A model generated the notes under the pieces. The model did not search any database. It saw only the letters and a program-made list of their open reading frames with translations, and had not been told where the DNA came from. This document shows, piece after piece, positions 45,420 through 53,908 of a stretch of 64,000 nucleotides of DNA. The stretch is from Micrococcaceae bacterium Sec5.1. Its GTDB lineage: Bacteria > Actinomycetota > Actinomycetes > Actinomycetales > Micrococcaceae. Where the stretch lies: the NCBI GenBank assembly GCA_039636795.1, contig CP143430.1:4278001-4342000 (forward strand). Reading direction: 5' to 3'. The translations under genes and the position numbers were made by a program. The stretch's first letter is position 1. The number at the start of each line of letters is the position of its first letter.

Positions 45420-46369
45420 CTGGCTACACGGATGTGGTGACCATGGGCGAAACCATGGCACTGATGAAAGCCGCAGCGCCGGGTCCCTTGGCCCACGCCG
45501 GTTCTCTGGGGCTGGGCATCGGCGGGGCCGAAACCAACTTCGCCATCGCCCTGAAACGACTAGGCACAAGCGTCACCTGGCTCGGCCGGGTGGGGCAGGA
45601 CAGTCTGGGCGACCTCGTCCTCCGCGAGGTGGCCGCCGAGGGCATCACCACCTTGGGTATCCGTGACGTGAAGGCACCCACAGGCCTCATGATCAAGGAA
45701 CGCCGGACCCCGGAACACCTCAGGGTTTGGTACTACCGTTCAGCCAGCGCCGGCTCACGTCTCTCTCCAGAGGATGTGCCGGTGGGCGCCATCCAGAATG
45801 CGAAGCTCCTGCACCTGACCGGAATTACCCCCGCCCTGTCTGAGTCGGCAGCCGACGCCGCCCAGCTAGCGGTGACGGTAGCACGCGAGGCCGGGGTAAT
45901 TATCTCGTTCGACCTGAACTACAGGGCTGCGCTGTGGTCCCCGGACCAAGCCGGGCCAGCCTTCCGGAAATTCATTGAACAAGCCGACGTAGTCTTTGCA
46001 GGCGACGACGAAGCCGCGATCGCGGTGGGGCCCTCCAGCGACTCAATGCAGCTTGCACACAGGATCGCAGAGCTCGGCCCGGCCCAGGTGGTCATCAAAA
46101 ACGGCCCCCTCGGTTGCGTCGCTGTCATCGACGGCACTGAGTACCGCCAGGAAGCAGTGCGCATCAACGCCGTGGACACCGTCGGCGCGGGTGACGCATT
46201 CGTGGCCGGTTACATCTCCGATCTCCTCACCGGCGCCTCCGTAGAAGACCGGCTCCGGACTGCGGTGCAGACAGGTGCCTTCGCCTGCTTGGTGCCCGGC
46301 GACTGGGAAGGCATGCCACGGCGCAACGAATTGGCCCTCCTTGATGCTTCGGAACCCGTAACCCGCTAA
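45416..46369 (+). CDS. PfkB family sugar kinase, probably 2-keto-3-deoxygluconate kinase
   Basis: 317 residues. VTMGETMALMKAAAPGPLAHA and GIGGAETNFAIALKRLG are the sugar-binding start of ribokinase-type enzymes; DTVGAGDAFVAGYISDLL is the PfkB signature with the catalytic Asp. The pairing with a KDPG-type aldolase makes KDG (or KDGal) the expected substrate. ATG at 45416 overlaps the aldolase stop (ATGA); longer in-frame forms would overlap the aldolase far inside. Last gene of the first catabolic operon. Confidence 0.92.
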   Translation: MTGYTDVVTMGETMALMKAAAPGPLAHAGSLGLGIGGAETNFAIALKRLGTSVTWLGRVGQDSLGDLVLREVAAEGITTLGIRDVKAPTGLMIKERRTPEHLRVWYYRSASAGSRLSPEDVPVGAIQNAKLLHLTGITPALSESAADAAQLAVTVAREAGVIISFDLNYRAALWSPDQAGPAFRKFIEQADVVFAGDDEAAIAVGPSSDSMQLAHRIAELGPAQVVIKNGPLGCVAVIDGTEYRQEAVRINAVDTVGAGDAFVAGYISDLLTGASVEDRLRTAVQTGAFACLVPGDWEGMPRRNELALLDASEPVTR

Positions 46370-46679
46370 GTCGTACGCCGATCAGGGGCATGTGGATTTT
46401 CGGCATGCTCTGGCTGGCCTCCAGTAACACAACGGCAATACATAATCTCTTTGGCTGGAACTCTTGACAATCAGCCCGGCAATTGGGAACGTAGTCCATA
46501 CCACCTAAGAAAACCGGTTTTCTACAGGCAATCACCAGCATTCCTTGTTTCACCATCGCAAGTAGCCCGGTCATTTTTGTAGTCGCCGAGCGAACGATCA
46601 ATGAGCGCAGAAGCTCACGATTGTTCAGTGATCGGCCGACGGGTAAACGCACGTAAAACCCACGTAAAGGATTCTCCGA
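46370..46679. other. 310-base control region between the two catabolic operons
   Basis: Contains no credible gene. It holds TTGACA at 46464-46469 and the palindromic operator at 46508-46523, about 155 bases before the binding-protein ATG, so a fairly long leader is expected. A matching -10 box could not be fixed. No clear terminator hairpin with a T-run follows the kinase gene, so some read-through is possible. Confidence 0.5.
46508..46523. promoter_or_regulatory. LacI-family operator palindrome, copy 2
   Basis: AGAAAACCGGTTTTCT, identical in all 16 positions to the site at 39427-39442, here upstream of the ribose-type ABC operon. The identity indicates joint control by the LacI regulator at 38292-39332. 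Confidence 0.82.
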
Positions 46680-47741
46680 ATGAAATCGAATACATTTTTG
46701 CCCGCAGCCATCGTTATTGGGTCTTTTGCACTCTTGGGTGTCACCAGTTGCGCGGCCCCACTGAGCGCAGGTCCCTCAAATTCCTCGGGCGAAGGTGCCT
46801 CGCAGGTGGTTGAGCGTGAATCTGCCGAGAAGTGCACCAACGCCTCACCTTCCAAGAAGGCCGCGAAGGACATGACGATCGGATTTGCGCAGTCTGAGAA
46901 CGAACAGAACCCCTTCCGTGCCGTGGAGACCGCATCGGTTAAGGCAGCTGTTGAAAAGAGTGGAGCCAAGTACGTCTACACCAATGCAGGTGGCGATCAG
47001 GCCAAGCAGCTCACGGACGTGCAGTCCATGATCAACCAGGGAGTCGACGCCCTCATCGTCGCACCCATCGGTGCTACAGGACTGCAGGGTGCCTTCGCAG
47101 ATGCCCGCGCAAAGGGAATCCCGGTTGTTACCATCGACCGCAAAACCTCAGGAACGGCATGCACCGATTACTTGTCCTTCATGGGTTCCGATTTCTACCA
47201 ACAGGGCGTTCGCGCAGCAAAGGCTGTGGTGGAAGCAACGGGCGGATCAGGATCCATAGCCGAGGTGCAGGGCGCCCCGGGCAGTGACGTTGCGGTCGAG
47301 CGAACGAAGGGGTTCCAGGACGAGATCGCTAAGAACCCGGGCTTGAAAATCGTCGCTCAGCAGACTGGAAACTGGGAAACAAGCAAAGCCCAGGAAGTTG
47401 TTGGCCAAATGATTTCTGCCAACCCCGACGTGAAGGCTGTTTACACCCACGCAGATGTCATGGCCGAAGGCGCGATCACCGCACTCCGAAACTTCGGAAA
47501 GGTGCCCGGCCAGGACGTCAAGATTGTGTCCATCGATGGGCTGAAGTCTGTTGTGGGAGGCGTCGCCACGGGTGAGGTTCAGGCTGTCGTGGAGACCAAC
47601 CCCCGGTTCGGCCCCGCTGCAGTAAAGGCGATTCTTGACTGGACGGCCGGCACGGACGTCTCCCAGGAAGTCATCATGAAGGACGCCCTTTACACCAAGG
47701 ACAATGCCCAGGCAGCAGTCGATTCCGGTGCCGCGTACTAG
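46680..47741 (+). CDS. ribose-type ABC transporter substrate-binding lipoprotein
   Basis: 353 residues. Lipoprotein signal peptide with lipobox VTSC (Cys24), Ser-rich linker, then a periplasmic-binding-protein-1-like domain: MTIGFAQSENEQNPFRAVETASVK, MINQGVDALIVAPIG, GIPVVTIDRKTSG, SIAEVQGAPGSDVAVERTKGF and VKAVYTHADVMAEGA. It captures a sugar or polyol outside the membrane and delivers it to the permeases downstream. AAAGGA precedes ATG 46680. Confidence 0.92.
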   Translation: MKSNTFLPAAIVIGSFALLGVTSCAAPLSAGPSNSSGEGASQVVERESAEKCTNASPSKKAAKDMTIGFAQSENEQNPFRAVETASVKAAVEKSGAKYVYTNAGGDQAKQLTDVQSMINQGVDALIVAPIGATGLQGAFADARAKGIPVVTIDRKTSGTACTDYLSFMGSDFYQQGVRAAKAVVEATGGSGSIAEVQGAPGSDVAVERTKGFQDEIAKNPGLKIVAQQTGNWETSKAQEVVGQMISANPDVKAVYTHADVMAEGAITALRNFGKVPGQDVKIVSIDGLKSVVGGVATGEVQAVVETNPRFGPAAVKAILDWTAGTDVSQEVIMKDALYTKDNAQAAVDSGAAY

Positions 47742-47778
47742 CCCTCCCGAACCCCTCACCTATATCGCGAGGTAAGAA

Positions 47779-49338
47779 ATGTCTGACCTAAACAAGCCGC
47801 TGGCTCTTCAGGCAAAGGCTATTACGAAGTCCTTCAACGGCGTCCCAGCCCTTAAAGGCGTCTCACTTAATCTCTATGCCGGTGAGGTCCACGGCCTCAA
47901 TGGGGAAAACGGTGCCGGCAAGTCCACCCTGATCAAGATCATCACGGGCTTTTACCAGTCCGATGGCGGAGAGCTGCTGCTGGAAGGTGCCCCGATAACT
48001 TTTGCCAGACCGCTGGATGCTCAGCGTTCCGGCATCAGCACGGTGTACCAGGAGATCAATCTGATTCCCGAGCGCACTGTGGCTGAGAACATTCTGCTCG
48101 GCAGGGAACCTCGCCGTGCTGGCATCCTGGATAAGAAGGCCGCAGTTCACCAAGTACAGGCCATCCTGGCAAGGTATGGCCTGGACATAGACCCACGTGC
48201 CAAGGTTTCCTCCCTGGGACTGGGTATGCAGCAAATGGTGGCGATTGTTCGCTCTGTTGCGTTTGAAGCCAAAGTCGTGATCCTCGATGAGCCAACGTCC
48301 GCTCTCAACGGAAAAGAAATCGAGACGCTCTTTGGTGTCATTCGGCAACTGCGCTCCGAGGGAGCTGCTGTGGTGTTTGTTAGCCACCGCATGTCCGAGC
48401 TCTACGAATTATGCGATCGCTTCACGGTATTGCGTGATGGAGAGTTCGTCATGGAGAGCACTCCGGACAAGCTTCCGCGGGTGGAACTCGTCAAGGCAAT
48501 GCTCGGTGGCGTAGACCTCGGCGAAGCCGACATGGACCGCGGGGCCGCCCAGCAACGGATCGAACGCCTCGCAAGAGAGGATGTCGGCCTTTCCGTCAGG
48601 AACCTTAGCTGGTCCACTCGAGTCCGCAACGTCTCCTTTGACGTCAAGAAAGGTGAAATCGTTGGTTTGCTGGGCCTTCTGGGATCCGGAAGAACTGAAA
48701 CGTGCAAGGCCCTGTTTGGCGCTGTAAAGGCAGAATCCGGCGAAGTCCACGTGGATGGAGTGGCACTTACTCGTGCTACGCCATCGCGTGCCCTGCGAGC
48801 TGGCCTCGCATACCTCTCTGAAGACCGCCGAACTGAAGGCATCTTTGCCGGACTCAGCATCAAGGAGAACCTCACCGCGGCAACGCTGGACAGCCTGGCA
48901 AAGTTCGGGTTCGTGAGTCTCAAAGCGCAGAACAAAGTGGTTAAGCACTACAGCGCCGAACTCAAGATCAAGGCATCCAACTCCGAACAGTCCATCAGCG
49001 AACTCTCTGGCGGTAACCAGCAAAAGGTCCTCCTCGCCCGATGGCTGTCGCGTGAACCCAAGGCAATCCTTCTGGACGATCCCACGAGAGGCATCGATGT
49101 TGGTGCCAAAGCCGAAGTCCATCGCGTTGTGAGGACGTTGGCGGACAAGGGAATTTCGGTAGTCATGACATCCAGCGAAACAGAGGAACTGCTCGCCATC
49201 TGTGACCGGCTGATCGTTTTGAGCGAAGGGCGGGCCATGGGCGAGGTCTATTCCTATGAAGTGGACTACCAGGATGTCATGAGGCTGCTTTCGGGCCAGA
49301 CCGACAATACCCCTCAGAAAGTAGGAGAGACACGATGA
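47779..49338 (+). CDS. ribose-type ABC transporter ATP-binding protein (tandem ATPase)
   Basis: 519 residues with two ABC domains. First domain: Walker A GENGAGKSTLIKIITGFY, signature-like SLGLGMQQMVAIVRSV, Walker B VVILDEPTSAL. Second: the usual degenerate Walker A GLLGSGRTETCKALFG, signature LSGGNQQKVLLARWL, and AILLDDPTRGIDVGAK. This is the RbsA/XylG/MglA layout that energises uptake of monosaccharides or polyols. Starts 37 bases after the binding protein and overlaps the first permease (ATGA). Confidence 0.94.
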   Translation: MSDLNKPLALQAKAITKSFNGVPALKGVSLNLYAGEVHGLNGENGAGKSTLIKIITGFYQSDGGELLLEGAPITFARPLDAQRSGISTVYQEINLIPERTVAENILLGREPRRAGILDKKAAVHQVQAILARYGLDIDPRAKVSSLGLGMQQMVAIVRSVAFEAKVVILDEPTSALNGKEIETLFGVIRQLRSEGAAVVFVSHRMSELYELCDRFTVLRDGEFVMESTPDKLPRVELVKAMLGGVDLGEADMDRGAAQQRIERLAREDVGLSVRNLSWSTRVRNVSFDVKKGEIVGLLGLLGSGRTETCKALFGAVKAESGEVHVDGVALTRATPSRALRAGLAYLSEDRRTEGIFAGLSIKENLTAATLDSLAKFGFVSLKAQNKVVKHYSAELKIKASNSEQSISELSGGNQQKVLLARWLSREPKAILLDDPTRGIDVGAKAEVHRVVRTLADKGISVVMTSSETEELLAICDRLIVLSEGRAMGEVYSYEVDYQDVMRLLSGQTDNTPQKVGETR

Positions 49339-50327
49339 GCACGGAAGTTCAAATCCGCCGTGCCCGTCCCGGGGAACCCCTCGGTGATCGTGGGCGGAAT
49401 ATCCTCGGTTGGGCCAGCAAGAATGCTGTTTACGTCGCCTTGGTTGCGCTGTTCATTTTCAACTTAATAGCCACCCGAGGATTTGCCAGCACATTCACCC
49501 TGCAGAATCTTCTCTTCTCCGCCGCCCCGCTGATTCTGATTGCAGTGGGACAGACACTGGCCATCGGAACCGGTGGCATCGACCTCTCTGTAGGTTCGGT
49601 CATGGCTTTCTCATCGGCAACCATTGCCCTCTATTTGGGTTATGGAGAATCTGCAACCCTGCTGATTGCCCTCGCGGCTGCGGCAGCCATTGGATTCGTC
49701 AACGGCTCACTCATCGCATTCGCCCGTATCAACCCACTGATCACGGGGCTCGGTCTGCTGGTTGCCGTCCGGGGTTTGGCCCAGGCCGTATCCGGCGGTT
49801 CCCGATCACCCATCCCATCCGGTGGATTGTTCACCTGGATCGGTAACGCATCATTCCTGGGAATACCGGTGGTTGCGCTCTTTGCATTCGCTGCCACTGC
49901 GGCTTTTATCGTCCTCGTTCGTCGGACAACTTTCGGTCGCTATGCGCTTTTCGCAGGCTCGAACCGTTCAGCGGCGTTCCTCGCCGGCACGCCTAGGAAT
50001 TCCACTCTCATTGGGGTCTACGTCATCAGCGCTACCCTCGCTGGAATCGCAGGTGTCATGGTTTCTGCCAGGATCGGCGCCTCAGACCCCAGCTTCATCG
50101 GCATCAACTTCGAGCTGACAGCCATCGCAGCTGTCGTGATCGGTGGAACACCCCTTGCCGGCGGACGGATGTCCATCCTTGGAGCTGCCTCAGCGGCCGT
50201 GTTTCTGCAGCTCATTGACACGACGTTTGTCATGCAGGGCATAAATCCGGCGTTTTCCCAGGTTCTGAAGGCCGTTCTCATCGTCGTGGCCCTCTACATG
50301 CAACGATCAAGAAAGGACGCACGATGA
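49335..50327 (+). CDS. ribose-type ABC transporter permease, first
   Basis: 330 residues with eight to ten helices. Contains the RbsC-family segments ILIAVGQTLAIGTGGIDLSVGSVMAFSSA and TAIAAVVIGGTPLAGGRMSILGA. ATG at 49335 lies in an ATGA overlap with the ATPase, and its own stop overlaps the next permease in the same way. Two distinct permeases imply a heterodimeric channel. Confidence 0.92.
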   Translation: MSTEVQIRRARPGEPLGDRGRNILGWASKNAVYVALVALFIFNLIATRGFASTFTLQNLLFSAAPLILIAVGQTLAIGTGGIDLSVGSVMAFSSATIALYLGYGESATLLIALAAAAAIGFVNGSLIAFARINPLITGLGLLVAVRGLAQAVSGGSRSPIPSGGLFTWIGNASFLGIPVVALFAFAATAAFIVLVRRTTFGRYALFAGSNRSAAFLAGTPRNSTLIGVYVISATLAGIAGVMVSARIGASDPSFIGINFELTAIAAVVIGGTPLAGGRMSILGAASAAVFLQLIDTTFVMQGINPAFSQVLKAVLIVVALYMQRSRKDAR

Positions 50328-51307
50328 GCTCTGCTGTCTCCGTGGCCTCCGGCCGCCCGCCGCTCCTCGGCCAGAGAAGCTTGCTTGAGTTGGCCCAGAC
50401 CTACGGGGTCATAGGGGTTCTCGTAATCCTGGGCGTCACCGCTTCCCTGTCCTTTCCATCATTCGCTGGCCCAAGCAACATCTCATCCATCATTACGGCT
50501 GCCTGTTTCCTGGGCTTGATCACCATCGGACAGAGTCTGGTTGTCATCTCCGGAGGCATTGATCTCTCTGTCGGTTCCATGGTGGGTCTGGGAACAGTGG
50601 CGGCAGCCCTGGCCTCACCCTATGGCTGGTTCTGGGCGCTATTGGCTCCCGTGGTCACCGGCACGCTGATGGGTTTTGCCAATGGTTTGCTCATCGGCAA
50701 GGCGAAAATGGCGCCCTTCATAGTCACTCTGTGTGGGCTGCTCGGCCTCAAGGGGATCGCACTCGTCCTGGCACCAACCAGCATCGTCATCAAAAACAGC
50801 GATTTCAGTGCCATCGGAAACGGATCCTTCCTAGGCATAAGCAACCTCATCTGGATTCTCGTCATCGCTTTTGTGATTGCCGGGCTGGTGCTCAACCGCA
50901 CACCGTTCGGGTCCAACATCTTCGCTGTGGGCGGTAACGAGGACGCCGCACGGATGATGGGAACCGACGTCACAAGGACCAAGGTTGCCGTGTACACCAT
51001 CAGTGGAGCCCTCTCAGGGCTCGCCGGCGCATTGCTCGCTTCAAGGCTCTCTTCCGGCGTATCAACGCTCGGCACTCAGTACGAACTCAAATCAATCGCT
51101 GCGGCTGTCATCGGAGGGGTGCTGCTCACCGGCGGTGTCGGCACCATGCTCGGAGCCCTCTGCGGAGTGCTGCTCATCGGAGTTATCCAAAACATCATCA
51201 CCCAGATCGGAACACTCAACGCCTACTACCAGGACCTCGTCACCGGCCTGTTCCTGGTCCTTGCGGTCGTGATCCAGGGCGTCATGTCCAACCGCCGCAG
51301 TCCCTAG
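50324..51307 (+). CDS. ribose-type ABC transporter permease, second
   Basis: 327 residues, same family as its neighbour: LGLITIGQSLVVISGGIDLSVGSMVGLG and KSIAAAVIGGVLLTGGVGTMLGALCGV. ATGA overlap with the first permease. Ends 59 bases before the SDR gene with no strong terminator between, so the dehydrogenases are probably on the same transcript. Confidence 0.92.
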   Translation: MSSAVSVASGRPPLLGQRSLLELAQTYGVIGVLVILGVTASLSFPSFAGPSNISSIITAACFLGLITIGQSLVVISGGIDLSVGSMVGLGTVAAALASPYGWFWALLAPVVTGTLMGFANGLLIGKAKMAPFIVTLCGLLGLKGIALVLAPTSIVIKNSDFSAIGNGSFLGISNLIWILVIAFVIAGLVLNRTPFGSNIFAVGGNEDAARMMGTDVTRTKVAVYTISGALSGLAGALLASRLSSGVSTLGTQYELKSIAAAVIGGVLLTGGVGTMLGALCGVLLIGVIQNIITQIGTLNAYYQDLVTGLFLVLAVVIQGVMSNRRSP

Positions 51308-51366
51308 AAATACCTGTATTCAAACTCCCAAAACATCGAAATCACGGCAAGAAAGGCAACAAAATT

Positions 51367-52146
51367 ATGGCAACGCTGGAAAACAAAGTCTCCCTCATTA
51401 CCGGAGCGGCTTCGGGCATGGGCAGGGCAATGGCGCTGGGCTTCGCAAAAGAGGGTTCGCACGTCGTTATCGCTGACCTGAACCTTGAGGGCGCCAACGC
51501 CGTCGTCGAAGAAATCAAGCAAGCGGGCGGTTCTGCCTCAGCAGCGTCGCTGAACGTCGCCGATCCGGAGCAGTCCAAGGCCCTCGTTCAGGAGATCGTC
51601 TCCGAGCACGGCGCCTTGGACATCCTGGTCAACAACGCCGGCATCGGATTGATCAAGTCGGTGGAAGACACGTCGCCCCAGGAATGGGACCGGATCTTCA
51701 ACGTGAATGTAAAGGGCCTCTTCTTCCTCACGCAGGCTGCTTGCGAACCCATGCGCAATCAGGGAAGCGGCAAAATCATCAACATGGCCTCCATTGCCGG
51801 GCGCCGAGGCGAAGCCTTGGTGGCGGCATACTGCGCGTCGAAGGCAACCGTCATTTCAATTACCCAGTCCGTAGCGTTGGCAATGGCCCCGCACGGGGTG
51901 AACGTCAACGCCTTGGCTCCTGGAATCGTAGACACCCCTTACTGGAAGGAAGTCGATAAGCAGTTTGGCGACATCACCGGCAAGGCTGAAGGCAAGACCT
52001 TCAAGGACGCCGCAGCAGGCATCCCCCTCGGACGGACGTCCGTCCCGGAAGACATCGTTCCTATGGCCCTCTTCCTCGCCGGACCCGGTTCGAACTACAT
52101 CACGGCCCAGACGTACAACGTCGAAGGCGGCATTGTCATGAGCTAG
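51367..52146 (+). CDS. short-chain dehydrogenase, polyol (sorbitol/galactitol-type) subgroup
   Basis: 259 residues. NAD loop TGAASGMGRAMALGFAKEG, NNAG, Ser in INMASIAGRRGE, Tyr/Lys in AAYCASK, and the C-terminal NYITAQTYNVEGGIVMS. The end and the VDTPYWKEVD segment recall SmoS-type sorbitol dehydrogenases. It probably oxidises the polyol or sugar imported by the ABC system just upstream. Substrate not proven. AAGAAAGG lies before ATG 51367. Confidence 0.87.
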   Translation: MATLENKVSLITGAASGMGRAMALGFAKEGSHVVIADLNLEGANAVVEEIKQAGGSASAASLNVADPEQSKALVQEIVSEHGALDILVNNAGIGLIKSVEDTSPQEWDRIFNVNVKGLFFLTQAACEPMRNQGSGKIINMASIAGRRGEALVAAYCASKATVISITQSVALAMAPHGVNVNALAPGIVDTPYWKEVDKQFGDITGKAEGKTFKDAAAGIPLGRTSVPEDIVPMALFLAGPGSNYITAQTYNVEGGIVMS

Positions 52147-52189
52147 CGCTCACTGCCCAAAAAACAATGTCAGCAGTTAGGAACATCAG

Positions 52190-53668
52190 ATGAACGCATC
52201 GCTTTTCGCGCAGAATTCCCTTCTCGGGTCCTCGCCCGCCATGCTTGTGGGCGGCCAATGGATCAGAACAATCTCGACCCGCCCCGTTGACAACCCCGCA
52301 ACAGGCCAAGTCTTTGCGGCAGTCCCGGATGGGCAGCTCGATCACGTTGAGCGGTCCCTCACCAAGGCAAAGGAAGCCCAAAAGGAGTGGGGCCGGCGTT
52401 CGCTCGCCGATCGAGCCCTGGTCCTGGAGGAAGTCGTTCGCCAGGTAGACGCCCACACCGAAGAATTGGCGCAAATTGTTGTCGCCGAGCAGGGCAAGAC
52501 CATTACGGAAGCCCGCGGCGAGATCGGTGGGGTCAAAGCATTCTTTGACTACGCCATCAGCCAGAAATACCGGAATGTGGGTGAGCTCGCCGCATCCGCC
52601 CATGGAGAGCAGCTCTCCATCAGGGAGGAGCCGGTAGGTATTGTCGCGGCGATCATCCCATGGAACTTCCCTGCGGCCATCTTCGCCAGAAAGGTGGCGC
52701 CGGCCTTGATGGCAGGCAACGCGATCGTGGTCAAACCAAGCGATCTGACCCCGCTGTCCTCGCTCGCCATGGCTAAGATCTGTGAGCTGGCTGGGGTCCC
52801 GGAGGGACTCGTCAGCGTCATAACCGGGCTTGGCCGCATCCTGGGTGCTGCTCTTGTGGAGCATCCGTTGGTCAACATGGTCACGGTGACGGGATCAACG
52901 CGAGCGGGCCAGGAGATCTTGGCCAAGGCAGCCAAGAAGGTCATTCCGGTTTCGCTGGAACTTGGTGGAAAGGCGCCAGTGATCGTCTTTGATGACGCGA
53001 ACCTGGACCTTGCTGTGCAAAAGGCCTTCGAAGCCAGGTTCTGGAATTGCGGACAAGTTTGCACCTGCAACGAACGGACGTATGTCCAACGAGGCGTCTA
53101 CGAGGAGTTCGTTGCGCGCTTCGTGGCCAAGGTAAAAGGTCTCAAAGTGGGCGACCCTCTGGATGAAACTTCTGAGATGGGTCCCAAAGTCTCGCGTGCC
53201 GAGCGTGACAAAATCATCGAGTTCGTGGACGCGGCCGTCGCCGCCGGAGCAAGAATCGAGACGGGCGGCGGTGCACCTGAAGGACTGGAGAACAGCACGG
53301 GATATTGGTTTGCTCCCACAGTGCTGACCAACGTCACCAACGACATGGACATCGTCCAGCAAGAGGTTTTCGGCCCCGTTCTGCCAATCGTGCCGTTCGA
53401 CACCTATGAAGAGGTGATCGAATGGGCAAATTCCACTGTCTACGGGTTGACTGCCTACGTGTTCACGGAAAGCATCCGTACGGCTATGTCGGCGACCGAT
53501 GACTTGGAATTTGGTGAGGTCTACCTGAACAAGATTGGCCCCGAGCAAGTCCAAGGATTCCACACAGGGTGGAAACTTTCCGGTCTCGGCGGTGATGACG
53601 GTCAGCACGGCTTCGAACGTTACAGCCGAAGGAAAACCGTCTACTTGGATTACAGCGCAACCGACTAG
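52190..53668 (+). CDS. aldehyde dehydrogenase, AldA (lactaldehyde/glycolaldehyde)-like
   Basis: 492 residues. IPWNFPAAIFARKVAPALMAGN cofactor region, general-base Glu in VSLELGGKAPVIV, catalytic Cys291 in NCGQVCTCNER, EVFGPVLPIVPF, and the C-terminal GPEQVQGFHTGWKLSGLGG, a stretch very like the end of E. coli AldA. It should oxidise a small or sugar-derived aldehyde to the acid with NAD. Last gene of the second catabolic operon, followed by a bidirectional hairpin at 53751-53788. Confidence 0.92.
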   Translation: MNASLFAQNSLLGSSPAMLVGGQWIRTISTRPVDNPATGQVFAAVPDGQLDHVERSLTKAKEAQKEWGRRSLADRALVLEEVVRQVDAHTEELAQIVVAEQGKTITEARGEIGGVKAFFDYAISQKYRNVGELAASAHGEQLSIREEPVGIVAAIIPWNFPAAIFARKVAPALMAGNAIVVKPSDLTPLSSLAMAKICELAGVPEGLVSVITGLGRILGAALVEHPLVNMVTVTGSTRAGQEILAKAAKKVIPVSLELGGKAPVIVFDDANLDLAVQKAFEARFWNCGQVCTCNERTYVQRGVYEEFVARFVAKVKGLKVGDPLDETSEMGPKVSRAERDKIIEFVDAAVAAGARIETGGGAPEGLENSTGYWFAPTVLTNVTNDMDIVQQEVFGPVLPIVPFDTYEEVIEWANSTVYGLTAYVFTESIRTAMSATDDLEFGEVYLNKIGPEQVQGFHTGWKLSGLGGDDGQHGFERYSRRKTVYLDYSATD

Positions 53669-53750
53669 AGCTGGTGCTGAAAACGCCGACGCGCCCACCC
53701 CTCCGCCCAACCCGGCGGCAGCTCCGCCGTCGTACGCTTTTCCGACACGA

Positions 53751-53788
53751 CAGAGGCGGAGCCACCCTTTTAGGTGGCCCCGCCTCTG
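53751..53788. terminator. strong hairpin between convergent transcription units
   Basis: CAGAGGCGGAGCCACC (53751-53766) pairs with GGTGGCCCCGCCTCTG (53773-53788) with one G-T mismatch and a loop of CTTTTA. It lies between the aldehyde dehydrogenase stop (53668) and the minus-strand carrier stop (53909), so it can serve both directions, although neither side has a long T-run. The rest of the 240-base gap 53669-53908 shows no gene. Confidence 0.7.
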
Positions 53789-53908
53789 GTGCGTTGGGAT
53801 TATCCAGTCCTGCGCCCGCGTTTCGGGTTACCTGTTGCGTTGGTATGCAGGGCGGGTCCCTCCGCGTGCCGACCTACAGGTGCCGGCAGTCATGTGAAGA
53901 GTTGCGGT

